64,000 nucleotides of DNA from contig CAXGPR010000004.1 in the NCBI GenBank assembly GCA_964011675.1, forward strand, positions 22,016 through 86,015, in the 5' to 3' direction. Source of the DNA: GCA-2693325 sp964011675 (GTDB lineage: Bacteria > Latescibacterota > UBA2968 > UBA8231). The translations under genes were made by a program, and so were the position numbers. A model generated the notes under the pieces. That model ran no database searches and was not told where the DNA came from. It saw only the letters and a list, made by a program, of their open reading frames with translations. Below, piece by piece: positions 43,224-52,170 of the stretch (positions within the stretch are counted from its first letter, which is position 1; the number at the start of each line of letters is the position of its first letter).

Positions 43224-43766
43224 GTGAGTAACTCGCTGACCGCACGACAACTGGCCGCCATAGCACTCATGGCCGCACTAACCGCCGTCGGTGCTTGGCT
43301 GCGCTTACCTATACCATATATTCCCGTCACGCTGCAGATGAGCTTCGTTTACTTGTCTGGAGTATGGCTGGGATCACGCGGCGGAGCACTGGCCCAACTG
43401 GTCTACGTAGGAGCAGGCCTAATCGGCTTTCCTCTATTTGCCAAGGGTGGCGGACTACACTACGTATACGAGCCGAGCTTTGGATATCTCGCCGGATTTA
43501 TACCCGCAGCCTATGTGTCAGGCCTCATAGCCCAACGCAACAACGCGTGTGCAGGATACATCGGGGCAGCTGTTGCCTCGTTAGCTATGGTCTATCTGCC
43601 CGGCCTGGTCTGGCTCCACGTCGTGCTGAACTACGTTTTGGGTCAAGAGACGACACTAGATGCAACGCTCGCTTTGGGACTGAGCTCCCTGCCTAAAGAT
43701 CTGGCACTGATACCGATCAATGCCTATTTGGGAAAACAGATAAAAAGACGGATTTCGTCCCTGTAA
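43224..43766 (+). CDS. bioY: Biotin transporter BioY
   Basis: The 180-residue S-component of an ECF-type vitamin transporter has about six hydrophobic segments. BioY signatures are PIPYIPVTLQMSFVYLSGVW, GAGLIGFPLFAKGGG and PSFGYLAGFIPAAYVSGLI. It starts (GTG) directly after the accD stop with no gap. Biotin is the cofactor of acetyl-CoA carboxylase, so the pairing makes sense. No bioM/bioN ATPase or T-component genes are adjacent; BioY may use shared ones. Confidence 0.92.
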   Translation: MSNSLTARQLAAIALMAALTAVGAWLRLPIPYIPVTLQMSFVYLSGVWLGSRGGALAQLVYVGAGLIGFPLFAKGGGLHYVYEPSFGYLAGFIPAAYVSGLIAQRNNACAGYIGAAVASLAMVYLPGLVWLHVVLNYVLGQETTLDATLALGLSSLPKDLALIPINAYLGKQIKRRISSL

Positions 43767-43775
43767 AGTAGCCGA

Positions 43776-45119
43776 TCAGAACGCATTCCCTAAATCGATG
43801 AATACGTCTCTCTGCTCTTCTGAATACCCCATCTCCATCCGAATCACAAAGTCATTATCCCAGGAGAGACGGATTCCTCCCCCTGCACTAACGTGCATTC
43901 CGCCCAAACCCACTTCGGTTAGGTCTGGCCAAACTCTTCCCATATCAACATATCCCGCCCCGTACCACTCTAAATACTGCCCCGCAAACCACATCGAATG
44001 CACCTTATAGCGCGCTTCCAGGTTGGAAAAAAAGCGTATGTCGTCCGTAAAACGCTGCGTATCAAATCCGCGCAACGAGTCGCTTCCTCCCAGCCCCTTA
44101 ACACGTCTACTGCCACCGATCTCTCCGTATGCGTAGAGTGGTATTTCGCCGGCTAACACCTCAAAGACCGCTCGATGGGCAAACGTAAGTCTATCGGAAA
44201 CAGGAAGGTATCGCATATCGGTAAACGTATAGCGCTGAAAGTTGATCTCCTTGAAAAACAGCCCAATAAGAGAGTTACGCGCACTCTCATACGACCACTC
44301 GTGAAAAACGCCCCTACTGGGTAACGTCTCATCGTCGCGGCTGTCCCATTCCAGCGTGCAACCCAGAAAGCCAGTGAAACCGTCTCGCACGCCGTCGGGC
44401 GTGCCTTGGTCAAGGTAAAAAGCCGCAACTCCACGCTGTTTGACCTCGGTATTTTCCAAGCCAAAACCGATCGATGCCGTGACGGGACCGTGTATATGCC
44501 GTAGAAAACTAGCCAAAAGACGAGGCGCTTCGCTCAGGACGTAGTAGTAATAATTCTCGTCTATGTATTTACTATTTCCTGCTTCGATCAGTTCCTTGTC
44601 AAACGGGCTGCTATTACCCAGTCCATAGTATCGAGTGCGTAAGTTCCGCTCCAGTCGCGCCTCGAGACGCACTCCAAAACCCGTGCCCGAAATGCGCGGC
44701 ACCTTAAGTCGAATGCGGTTCTTGAGTTTTCCCTCTGTCGATCGCTGCACGTGCAACGTGAGTTTGTAGCGATAGGGACGGCGTCTGTAGTCGACCCAAT
44801 GCATTCGCATACCCACATTCCAGCCCGTGTTGGAACTGAGATATGCGAAAGGGAGTCCGGTAACCCCGTAGGGGACGTCTCCGAGCGTGAACTGACGCCG
44901 CTTTGAAAGCCAGCGGACAGCACCGACAGTATTTTCTGTGGCAGTCAGAGGCGCCCGAACGATTGCCTGTGGCAACCCCTTTTTCGCAGCCGCCGTGTCA
45001 GCCGACACTTCGGCCTGCGCCCAACCCATACTAGACGATAGGCACAGGAATAAACTCCACCCCCGGATATATTTAGTCAGAACATGCTGCGAGGAGCCAA
45101 TCTCAGGATAAGCGTTCAA
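43776..45119 (-). CDS. D15/BamA-type outer-membrane barrel protein
   Basis: The start is uncertain. TTG 45119 gives a plausible signal peptide (WSLFLCLSSSMGWAQA) and overlaps the surE end by 17 bases; in-frame ATG 45209 would overlap further. The mature part of about 410 residues has barrel strands typical of the Omp85 surface-antigen C-terminus: FTGFLGCTLEWDSRDDETLP, SRRVKGLGGSDSLRGFDTQ (L6-loop-like RGF) and YGAGYVDMGRVW. It ends in Phe (VFIDLGNAF), the usual barrel end. No POTRA domains are visible, so it may be a stand-alone barrel rather than BamA. Confidence 0.8.
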   Translation of the reverse strand: MNAYPEIGSSQHVLTKYIRGWSLFLCLSSSMGWAQAEVSADTAAAKKGLPQAIVRAPLTATENTVGAVRWLSKRRQFTLGDVPYGVTGLPFAYLSSNTGWNVGMRMHWVDYRRRPYRYKLTLHVQRSTEGKLKNRIRLKVPRISGTGFGVRLEARLERNLRTRYYGLGNSSPFDKELIEAGNSKYIDENYYYYVLSEAPRLLASFLRHIHGPVTASIGFGLENTEVKQRGVAAFYLDQGTPDGVRDGFTGFLGCTLEWDSRDDETLPSRGVFHEWSYESARNSLIGLFFKEINFQRYTFTDMRYLPVSDRLTFAHRAVFEVLAGEIPLYAYGEIGGSRRVKGLGGSDSLRGFDTQRFTDDIRFFSNLEARYKVHSMWFAGQYLEWYGAGYVDMGRVWPDLTEVGLGGMHVSAGGGIRLSWDNDFVIRMEMGYSEEQRDVFIDLGNAF

Positions 45120-45912
45120 AGCGGAGACGATCCTCTTGGGTAGGTTCAGCGTCCAGGGCAAATCGAACTGGTGTAAGGGCGATTTCTTGGTTTTGTAGCG
45201 CAACGACATCACCGCTTTCACCTTTTATCTGCAAACCAGAAAATGCGTGTTCGAAACGATCTCCCTCGGCGTGGCGTTTAAACGTCGAACCGTAAATGGT
45301 GGGTGTTATACCCGCAAAACGACGAGGCGTGTCTGCAGAAAGGGTCGTCGGCATGTTAACTGTCATGAGAGACGCAACAGAAGGTAATCCACTCCGCCAT
45401 ACCTCTTCTGTTATGCTACGGGTGACCTCTACTGCGCTGTCTATTAACTGTTCCGTTGGTGTTTCCAAACGACGCTCGCGACGCCAAAGCGCATAGTCAT
45501 GCTTAGGCAGTTCAAGAGAAAAAGCCAGAGAAGGAACCCCCGCTAAAAAACCTTCTACGGCAGCCCCTACCGTGCCCGAACTGAGAAAAAAGGCCAATCC
45601 GGCATTTGTTCCCATGTTGATACCTGATACTACGAGAGCAGGAGGGCAATCGAATAGCGCATGCACGCCTATATTGGCACAGTCGGCAGGATATCCGTCC
45701 AAGGTCCAAATATGCTGTCCCCATCGATCAACCGAATCGAGTGCGACAGGATTAAAACGGCTAATCACCTTACCTGTCCAACTGCATTCAGAAGCAGGTA
45801 CGACCGTTCTCACCTGAGCAATAGAAGACAGAGCGGGAATAAGCGGCGCTAGAACGGGAGAATCTATTCCATCGTCATTTGTTAAAAGTATCCATGGATC
45901 ACTATGTGCCAA
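45103..45912 (-). CDS. surE: 5'/3'-nucleotidase SurE
   Basis: The 269-residue phosphatase starts at TTG 45912 with AGGTGAG upstream. Metal and active-site motifs are LLTNDDGIDS, VVPASECSWTG, LDGYPADCANIGVHAL, LVVSGINMGTNAGL and SSGTVGAAVEGFL. The family dephosphorylates nucleoside monophosphates. Its 3' end overlaps the start region of the barrel gene. Confidence 0.93.
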   Translation of the reverse strand: MAHSDPWILLTNDDGIDSPVLAPLIPALSSIAQVRTVVPASECSWTGKVISRFNPVALDSVDRWGQHIWTLDGYPADCANIGVHALFDCPPALVVSGINMGTNAGLAFFLSSGTVGAAVEGFLAGVPSLAFSLELPKHDYALWRRERRLETPTEQLIDSAVEVTRSITEEVWRSGLPSVASLMTVNMPTTLSADTPRRFAGITPTIYGSTFKRHAEGDRFEHAFSGLQIKGESGDVVALQNQEIALTPVRFALDAEPTQEDRLRFERLS

Positions 45913-46027
45913 ACAGTCTCACCTTTCTCTTTCACTTTTTCGGGAAGTAACATAAATATACAGAGCGGATCCTGAGCTCCCAAATATTTACTTGCCACAA
46001 TTCGCAGCCCCCGTGTTATTTTGTCTT

Positions 46028-46285
46028 ATGGACGATATGGATATGCTACGAGAATTGGAATTTCTAGCCGCTGAGTTAGCAATTGAAGTCCGCTACGAGC
46101 ACATAGAGGGTATGGGGGGCCTGTGTCGCTACGGCGGCAAGGCCCATCTTATTATGCCTGTCGACTTGCCCAAGGCTCAACGCATCAATGCGCTTATAGA
46201 TACGCTAGCGCGCCAACCGACCGATGAAATATTTTTACGACCAGATATTCGCGACTTATTGGAAAGTAGAAATAGGACGCGATAG
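46028..46285 (+). CDS. Small conserved-looking cytoplasmic protein
   Basis: The 85-residue product starts at ATG 46028; an upstream in-frame extension to 45992 lacks a ribosome site. The sequence has alpha/beta character: LRELEFLAAELAIEVRYE, GMGGLCRYGGKAHLIMP, AQRINALIDTLARQP and FLRPDIRDLLES. I have seen this layout as an uncharacterised small protein in environmental genomes but can assign no function. It is divergent from surE across about 115 bases. Confidence 0.6.
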   Translation: MDDMDMLRELEFLAAELAIEVRYEHIEGMGGLCRYGGKAHLIMPVDLPKAQRINALIDTLARQPTDEIFLRPDIRDLLESRNRTR

Positions 46286-46390
46286 GCGTGTTACATAAGT
46301 ACTATGTTTACTTGAACTTTACCACGCTTTTGGGTATATTTTTTTCACCTTTTCTTCGCTGTTTGCGCCCTTTTATGAGGACACACCCTT

Positions 46391-49300
46391 ATGCTCATTC
46401 GCATAATCGCATTTACACTCTCTCTCTTAGCCTTGAGCCAACACGCATACGCCCTCCGCTTCTATGTGAATCCCGAAACGGGTGATGATCGCCGTAGCGT
46501 GCGCGCGGCTCAAGATCCGACCACTGCGTTTAAAACCATTACTCAAGCGCTACGTATCGCCCACTTGATACCCGAGAAGCGACCGCACGTCGTTCAATTA
46601 ACACCGGGCACTTATTCTCCGAGCATGGGCGAACCTTTCCCGTTACAGATTTCACAGTCGGACATCTACGTGCAGGTAAATGGACAAGCGACATTCGACG
46701 GCGAAGGCAAATCCAACTTTTTCCACATCACGGCTCCGACAAGCGAATTCCTCATAAAGGACATCGAGTTTCGCAATGGCCTAAGCGAAAAGGGCGGCGT
46801 TGCATACTGCAAGACGTGCACGCTCCGCGTAACGAATAATCGTTTTTTCAACAATCGCTCAACCGAAGGCGGCCACCTCATATACAGCGAGAACGGGCAG
46901 CTCAAATTTTACAACAACTTGGTGCGCAACAACGGCATCAACTCCGACACCTTAGCCGTCATAGATCTGCGCCACACGTCTGCCGACACGTCTGTGCGCA
47001 ATGAGATTCGCAACAACACCTTTTATCGTAACTCCTCGACGAATATCAGGACCGCTAACACGCAGACTCGTATAAGCAGCAACATGTTCATCGACCCAGA
47101 AAGGGAAGCCATACGCAACGCATCGGACAGCGCGACGCCCTTTATCGGTCACAATCTATTTTGGCAGACAGAGGTCTTGTATATTTCAGACCAGAGAGAC
47201 AGCGTGCAAATCCAACGGGCCGACCGTGACACGATGGCCTTTTCCTCGGATTTAATTTCTCTTCCGTCGTTTATGAGGAACGCACCCGATATCCGCGCGC
47301 TTTCTTTCCGCAGCGACACGCTGAGCCTAAGCGATCTCAACATGCGTCTCCCTCCGTTTGTGACTAATGCGCCCGACACGCTGCTCATAGCAGGCCAGAC
47401 ACACCAATATCTCATCGGCTTAACAGGGCCAGTATATCAGTACGCTCAGTATGCGATAGAGCCGCTAGAGATACCCACCGGCGCAGAAATCCTTAGCGTA
47501 GATGCTTCATCTCGTTTCATCATCTGGCAGACGACGCTCGGTGACACTATGCGCCATACGATACGTTTTAAAATGACTGATCCCTTCGGCTCTGTAGACA
47601 CCTTGTCATATGATCTGAACGTCCTTACAGCACAGAACTTTCCCGACACAACTAGCTTCCGCGCATTGAGCGATTCCGAAGGCCGGTTTGCAGGAATGTA
47701 CCGCGAGGTCAACACGATCGAAGTGCCACACGAGGCAAATCAACTTTACGAATATGACATTGATGTAAAGGGTGACAAATCCCAGTATCAATTCACAGCA
47801 CTCGAACTTCCAGAAGGCGCTACAGTTACAGACGGCCTCATCAACTGGGAACCGACCCTAACCGATACCGGTCGCAGCCAAGTCAGCGTAAAAATCGTCG
47901 ACCCATCGGGCGATGCAGACACGCTCAAACACGACATTTATGTGTTTCTACCGGGCACCTTACCCGATACAACTTCAGCAAATCGTCTCATAACAACTAC
48001 ACTCACGCCGGATACAACGGGAGCAATCACCGCACTTAATGCGCTTACGCCAAGTTTCGCTTCGGCAGCAAGTGCGGTAGGTAATGTATACGCAGATCCC
48101 GCTGTTCTCGACACAATGGTCAATCGATTTGAGTTGCTCGGCGGAGTGTCACCAGGAATTGATGCAGGCACACCGGTAAGCGCATTAAACGATCAGTTTC
48201 GCAACAACGCAAATCCAGCAGTACCCAATGAGAACCGCAATGACATGGGCTATCTGGGCGGTCCCTTTAACAGCGGACCCCCCGCACCGGAAGCACCGGA
48301 TGGCACCTTTTTCGATTTAGCCATTACGAGCCTTCCCGACAGCGTAGTGATGGAAGGTGAGACCTTTATTTACGACCCAACGCTATCTCCCAACGCGAGT
48401 ATCAACATAATCGATCTGATTACAGACGTGCCGGGTTCGTCCCTTCCGCCTACGATGGGGCCATATTCACCCTTTGCCACCACCCCACCCATCCAGTGGA
48501 CCCCTACGCTTGCCGATACAGGCTCTTACTTGGTTGGGGTAACCGTTTACGACATTTATGGTAATTCAGGACGTCACTATTTTCCTCTGCGAGTCAGGCC
48601 CCTAAACGAACGCCCATACTTGACAACTGAGGCCGACACAACGGCTCTTGAAGACGAACCTTACACTTACTCTATACAGGCCAGCGATGTCGACGGAGAT
48701 ACGTTGACCTATTCGCTGACTGCTGGCCCCGAAGGTATGTCTGTCGACCCCACAACAGGCCTGGTTGCGTGGTCTCCAACCCAAGATGATTTGGGCAGTA
48801 AAACTGTTATAATCGACATCAACGACGGTAACGGGGGCGTATTCACGCATAGTTTCACCCTATCCGTAAGCAACACAAACGATGCACCTACGATTATTTC
48901 CTCTCCGGATACAACCGCATTGGAAGATGCCTTATTCAGTTACGTTTTATTAGCAACCGACCCCGACCCGTCTGATACGCTGAGCTATGCGCTTTCCAGT
49001 GGCCCAACCGGCGCACGCATTGACAGCGCTGGAGTTGTGAATTGGACGCCTACCCAAAATCAGGTCGGCACGCAGCGTTTCACGGTTACCGTGGCCGATT
49101 TAAGTAATGCTATCGCGACTCAGGAATTTTACGTACATGTCAGTGAATTTGACGACCCGCCAACTCTTGCAACCATACCTGTTACATCCGCCACAGAGGA
49201 CAGCCCCTACCAAATGAGCTTACAGGCCAACGATGAAGAAGGCGGACCGCTACAATATATCCTGTCTGTCGCCCCCGAGTCTATGATAGTCGATAGTACA

Positions 49301-51331
49301 GGTATCTTGACCTGGCTTCCTTCAGCCGCTGACGTTGGCAGTCAAATCGTCGAGGTAACGATAACAGACCCATCTGGTCAGTCTGCCAGCCTCTCCTTCA
49401 CAATTGAAGTGCAGGCCGTAAACGACGCTCCGCAGATCATCACTCAAATACCAGAATCACCAAACCTGCTCAACGTATACCGCGACGCCATTACTTTCCT
49501 CTTATCGGCAAGCGACGAGGAGAATGACCCACTCAGCTTCTCTTGGTTGGTAAATGGCGCAGTACAAGTAGATGAACGGGATAGTACTTTTTTTTATGCC
49601 CCCGCTTCGGCTCGCATCGACACGATAACCGCGCAGATTAGCGATGCCAACATTACAGAGGAATTCACCTGGCAACTAGATAGTCGCAGCATTCCACGCC
49701 TCGCCTTGGATCGCGCGTTCGCTCAGTTTGGCAACATTGCGATAGACGATTCGGCGAGCACTGAGATCAACTTGTTTAATACGGGTGAAACAACGCTTCT
49801 TATCAGCGAACTGCAGGTAGCCAACCTTCGATTTACCGCGAGCTTTAGCTCGAGGTCCGTTGAGCCCGGTCAGTCAACTACATTTCTCTTGCGATATACT
49901 CCAGAGAGGCGGGGTACGAGCGTCGATACTATTCGCTTCACCACGAATGACCCGGACAATGCAACCGTTTCAATACCCGTATCAGGCACGGGCATAGTAG
50001 CCACCCAAATCAGCTTGGATCTGGACCAATCCGAGGGCAACCAAGGAGTCACGACGACAAGTGGTCGAGGCGGTGACTCGCTATACGTTGCGCTTTATGC
50101 CGAACGGGCTCCGCTGTTGCAGAGATACGATATCGATCTGGTATTCGACCCCGACCTGCTCCAGTTTGCTCGTTTCAACTCCAGTTACGCAGGGGAGTCC
50201 AACCTACTCAACTCCGAGGGAAACCCCGCGACGCATATAGCGCAACTAACGTCTGTCTCGACGCTGACCATAACGGGAGCCCTCCAGTCTAGCGGTATAA
50301 CGGGTAGTGGCCTGCTAGGTCACGTTACGTTTGTGATCGACCCCGCTGCGGACAGCACCCTTACAACTATCGGCGTTCAACAAGCTGTGTTACAGACCTT
50401 AGGTGTGGACCTATCCGACACGCTGAGCAGTTTCCCGACGGCCAACATTGAGGTACGATCAGCGCTGCTAGGCGATTTCAACTTGGATGGCAGCGTCGAC
50501 TTTGATGACTTTTTTATCTTAGCTGATAGCTTTGGTCAGCCCGATTTCAACCCTGCGACTGACTTGAACGGAGACAGTGCCGTCACTTTTGATGATTTCT
50601 TTATTTTTAGCGATAACTTTGGCGCAACGGTAATTGGTAAAAGTGCCGCTAAAAATGAAGCCGCAACAGACAGTCATCTGAGCTTAAAGGCCGTGCGCAC
50701 GACTCCCACCGAGCTTGTTTTAACTCCCCTGTGGCACGGCAAACAGATGCCTAGAGGGTATGTTATCGAGTTGCATTTTGACCCGTCCGTGCTGCAGCTT
50801 AAACAATACGTAGGACGCGGTGAGGAATCGCCCTTACCTTGGGTTGTTGAGTCAGGGCCTGGTCAACTAATCATCGCTGCCGGTCTGTCCAGTTCACAGC
50901 GCGCTTTTTCTGGATCTGACTTGGGCCACCTAGACTTTGTTCGTCTATCGAATGAACAGACCGGAGTTCGCACGAACGGAGCCTTAATATACGCAGACGG
51001 ACAGACGCATACACCCGCGTTTATCTCCACGCTTTCCGTTGGCTCTTTACCAAAGACGTTCGTCCTGTATTCAGCTCATCCCAACCCGTTCAACCCAGAA
51101 ACGTCTATCCCATTTTACGCGCCAGAACAGGCCAGCGTTTTCGTTCGGGTCTATGATCTCTTGGGACAAACCGTGCGGACGCTACTTGCCGACCGCGTTT
51201 CCGCGGGCTACCACAACGTCGTTTGGAACGGAATGGACGATAATGGACGTCCAGCAGGCTCGGGCGTGTACTTGGTGCAGATGCGATCTTCTTCATGGCG
51301 ACAGATACAAAAAATCACACTGCTAAAATAA
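46391..51331 (+). CDS. Giant secreted multidomain protein (beta-helix, cadherin-like, cohesin, dockerin, FlgD-like)
   Basis: The 1646-residue product has a signal peptide (MLIRIIAFTLSLLALSQHAYA). Approximate domain order: parallel beta-helix, residues 22-320; cadherin/Ig-like repeats, about 330-1030, three of them near-identical in plan and starting PYLTTEADTTALEDEP, PTIISSPDTTALEDAL and PTLATIPVTSATEDSP; an Ig-like segment; an ASPM/HYDIN-like domain (FGNIAIDDSASTEINLFNTG) near 1100-1205; a cohesin-like domain (YDIDLVFDPDLLQFARF) near 1210-1350; a dockerin-like pair (LDGSVDFDDFFILADSFG, LNGDSAVTFDDFFIFSDNFG) near 1360-1415; a second cohesin-like domain (YVIELHFDPSVLQLKQY); and an FlgD-like end (VYDLLGQTVRTL ... 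SGVYLVQM). The end domain resembles type IX-like secretion tags of the FCB group. Likely a cell-surface adhesin or carbohydrate-binding scaffold. Confidence 0.85.
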   Translation: MLIRIIAFTLSLLALSQHAYALRFYVNPETGDDRRSVRAAQDPTTAFKTITQALRIAHLIPEKRPHVVQLTPGTYSPSMGEPFPLQISQSDIYVQVNGQATFDGEGKSNFFHITAPTSEFLIKDIEFRNGLSEKGGVAYCKTCTLRVTNNRFFNNRSTEGGHLIYSENGQLKFYNNLVRNNGINSDTLAVIDLRHTSADTSVRNEIRNNTFYRNSSTNIRTANTQTRISSNMFIDPEREAIRNASDSATPFIGHNLFWQTEVLYISDQRDSVQIQRADRDTMAFSSDLISLPSFMRNAPDIRALSFRSDTLSLSDLNMRLPPFVTNAPDTLLIAGQTHQYLIGLTGPVYQYAQYAIEPLEIPTGAEILSVDASSRFIIWQTTLGDTMRHTIRFKMTDPFGSVDTLSYDLNVLTAQNFPDTTSFRALSDSEGRFAGMYREVNTIEVPHEANQLYEYDIDVKGDKSQYQFTALELPEGATVTDGLINWEPTLTDTGRSQVSVKIVDPSGDADTLKHDIYVFLPGTLPDTTSANRLITTTLTPDTTGAITALNALTPSFASAASAVGNVYADPAVLDTMVNRFELLGGVSPGIDAGTPVSALNDQFRNNANPAVPNENRNDMGYLGGPFNSGPPAPEAPDGTFFDLAITSLPDSVVMEGETFIYDPTLSPNASINIIDLITDVPGSSLPPTMGPYSPFATTPPIQWTPTLADTGSYLVGVTVYDIYGNSGRHYFPLRVRPLNERPYLTTEADTTALEDEPYTYSIQASDVDGDTLTYSLTAGPEGMSVDPTTGLVAWSPTQDDLGSKTVIIDINDGNGGVFTHSFTLSVSNTNDAPTIISSPDTTALEDALFSYVLLATDPDPSDTLSYALSSGPTGARIDSAGVVNWTPTQNQVGTQRFTVTVADLSNAIATQEFYVHVSEFDDPPTLATIPVTSATEDSPYQMSLQANDEEGGPLQYILSVAPESMIVDSTGILTWLPSAADVGSQIVEVTITDPSGQSASLSFTIEVQAVNDAPQIITQIPESPNLLNVYRDAITFLLSASDEENDPLSFSWLVNGAVQVDERDSTFFYAPASARIDTITAQISDANITEEFTWQLDSRSIPRLALDRAFAQFGNIAIDDSASTEINLFNTGETTLLISELQVANLRFTASFSSRSVEPGQSTTFLLRYTPERRGTSVDTIRFTTNDPDNATVSIPVSGTGIVATQISLDLDQSEGNQGVTTTSGRGGDSLYVALYAERAPLLQRYDIDLVFDPDLLQFARFNSSYAGESNLLNSEGNPATHIAQLTSVSTLTITGALQSSGITGSGLLGHVTFVIDPAADSTLTTIGVQQAVLQTLGVDLSDTLSSFPTANIEVRSALLGDFNLDGSVDFDDFFILADSFGQPDFNPATDLNGDSAVTFDDFFIFSDNFGATVIGKSAAKNEAATDSHLSLKAVRTTPTELVLTPLWHGKQMPRGYVIELHFDPSVLQLKQYVGRGEESPLPWVVESGPGQLIIAAGLSSSQRAFSGSDLGHLDFVRLSNEQTGVRTNGALIYADGQTHTPAFISTLSVGSLPKTFVLYSAHPNPFNPETSIPFYAPEQASVFVRVYDLLGQTVRTLLADRVSAGYHNVVWNGMDDNGRPAGSGVYLVQMRSSSWRQIQKITLLK

Positions 51332-51377
51332 GCGCCGGAGGACTGAAAACCAATTTGTCTCCACGTGCTAGTGGATA

Positions 51378-51405
51378 TTGACATTCGCTCTCATTACTCT
51401 ATTTT
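51378..51405 (+). promoter_or_regulatory. Possible promoter of rpmI-rplT-pheST
   Basis: TTGACA (51378-51383) is followed after 16 bases by TATTTT (51400-51405), within an AT-rich stretch 70-100 bases upstream of rpmI. The giant secreted gene ends upstream, so a promoter is expected here. Confidence 0.45.
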
Positions 51406-51473
51406 ATATATCTTCTGCTATTTTTAATAGAAGCTAAACAGCACTACTGGCTGCACTTACGAGAGGTTACAAA

Positions 51474-51671
51474 ATGCCCAAGATTAAGACTCACAAAGCC
51501 ACAGCAAAGCGTTTCAAAAAGCGCAACTCGGGCAGCATTAAACGCGGCAAAGCCTACTCAACCCACCTGTTGGGTGGCCGCTCTACTAAGCGCAAGCGCA
51601 ACTTACGCCAAAAGACGGAAGTAAAAAGCCCAGATATGGGTAACGTGCTACGCGCCCTGAACTTGAAGTAG
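51474..51671 (+). CDS. rpmI: Ribosomal protein L35
   Basis: The 65-residue basic protein begins MPKIKTHKATAKRFKKRNSG and contains the HLLGGRSTKRKRNLRQ segment of bL35. It starts the rpmI-rplT-pheS-pheT run. The usual upstream partner infC is not here; the preceding gene is the giant secreted protein. Confidence 0.97.
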   Translation: MPKIKTHKATAKRFKKRNSGSIKRGKAYSTHLLGGRSTKRKRNLRQKTEVKSPDMGNVLRALNLK

Positions 51672-51718
51672 GCTTGAGTACCAAGCTGCTTTCGCAATAT
51701 CGTAATGGAGATTAACAC

Positions 51719-52072
51719 ATGCCTCGTGTAAAAAACGCCGTTGCAACTAAGCGGCGGAAAAAGAAAGTCTTAAATAAAGCTAAAGGCTATTGGGGTGCCC
51801 GTAGCCGACTTTACCGGACGGCACAGGAAGCAGTTAACCGTGCCGAGGCTTACGCGTATCGCGACCGCCGAGTGCGCAAGCGCGATTTCCGCCAGCTGTG
51901 GATTGCACGCATAAACGCCGCTGCGCGTATTAATGGCCTATCATATAGCCGCCTGATTCACGGCTTAGACAAGGCAGGCGTCGAAATAAACCGAAAAGTC
52001 TTGGCGGATTTAGCGGTAACCGATCCGCCGGCTTTTAGCGCCATTGCTGAACAGGCCAAAGCGCACCTGTAG
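51719..52072 (+). CDS. rplT: Ribosomal protein L20
   Basis: The 117-residue protein shows bL20 features: MPRVKNAVATKRRKKKVLNK, AKGYWGARSRLYRTAQEAV, AYRDRRVRKRDFRQLWIARI and YSRLIHGLDKAGVEINRKVL. It is 47 bases after rpmI. L20 in other bacteria represses its own operon by binding the leader; that was not tested here. Confidence 0.97.
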   Translation: MPRVKNAVATKRRKKKVLNKAKGYWGARSRLYRTAQEAVNRAEAYAYRDRRVRKRDFRQLWIARINAAARINGLSYSRLIHGLDKAGVEINRKVLADLAVTDPPAFSAIAEQAKAHL

Positions 52073-52101
52073 GTCCGCGGGCCACGACGATTCAACGGCA
52101 C

Positions 52102-52128
52102 GCATCTGAGCCCCAATGGTTCAGGTGC
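52102..52128 (+). terminator. Hairpin between rplT and pheS
   Basis: An 11-bp stem (arms 52102-52112 and 52118-52128, two G-U pairs) with a 5-base loop lies 29 bases after the rplT stop. No T run follows, so it may tune or process the transcript rather than end it. Confidence 0.4.
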
Positions 52129-52170
52129 ATATTGCATTCTATTCCTATACTCCCAATCTTGCCGGAGCCC

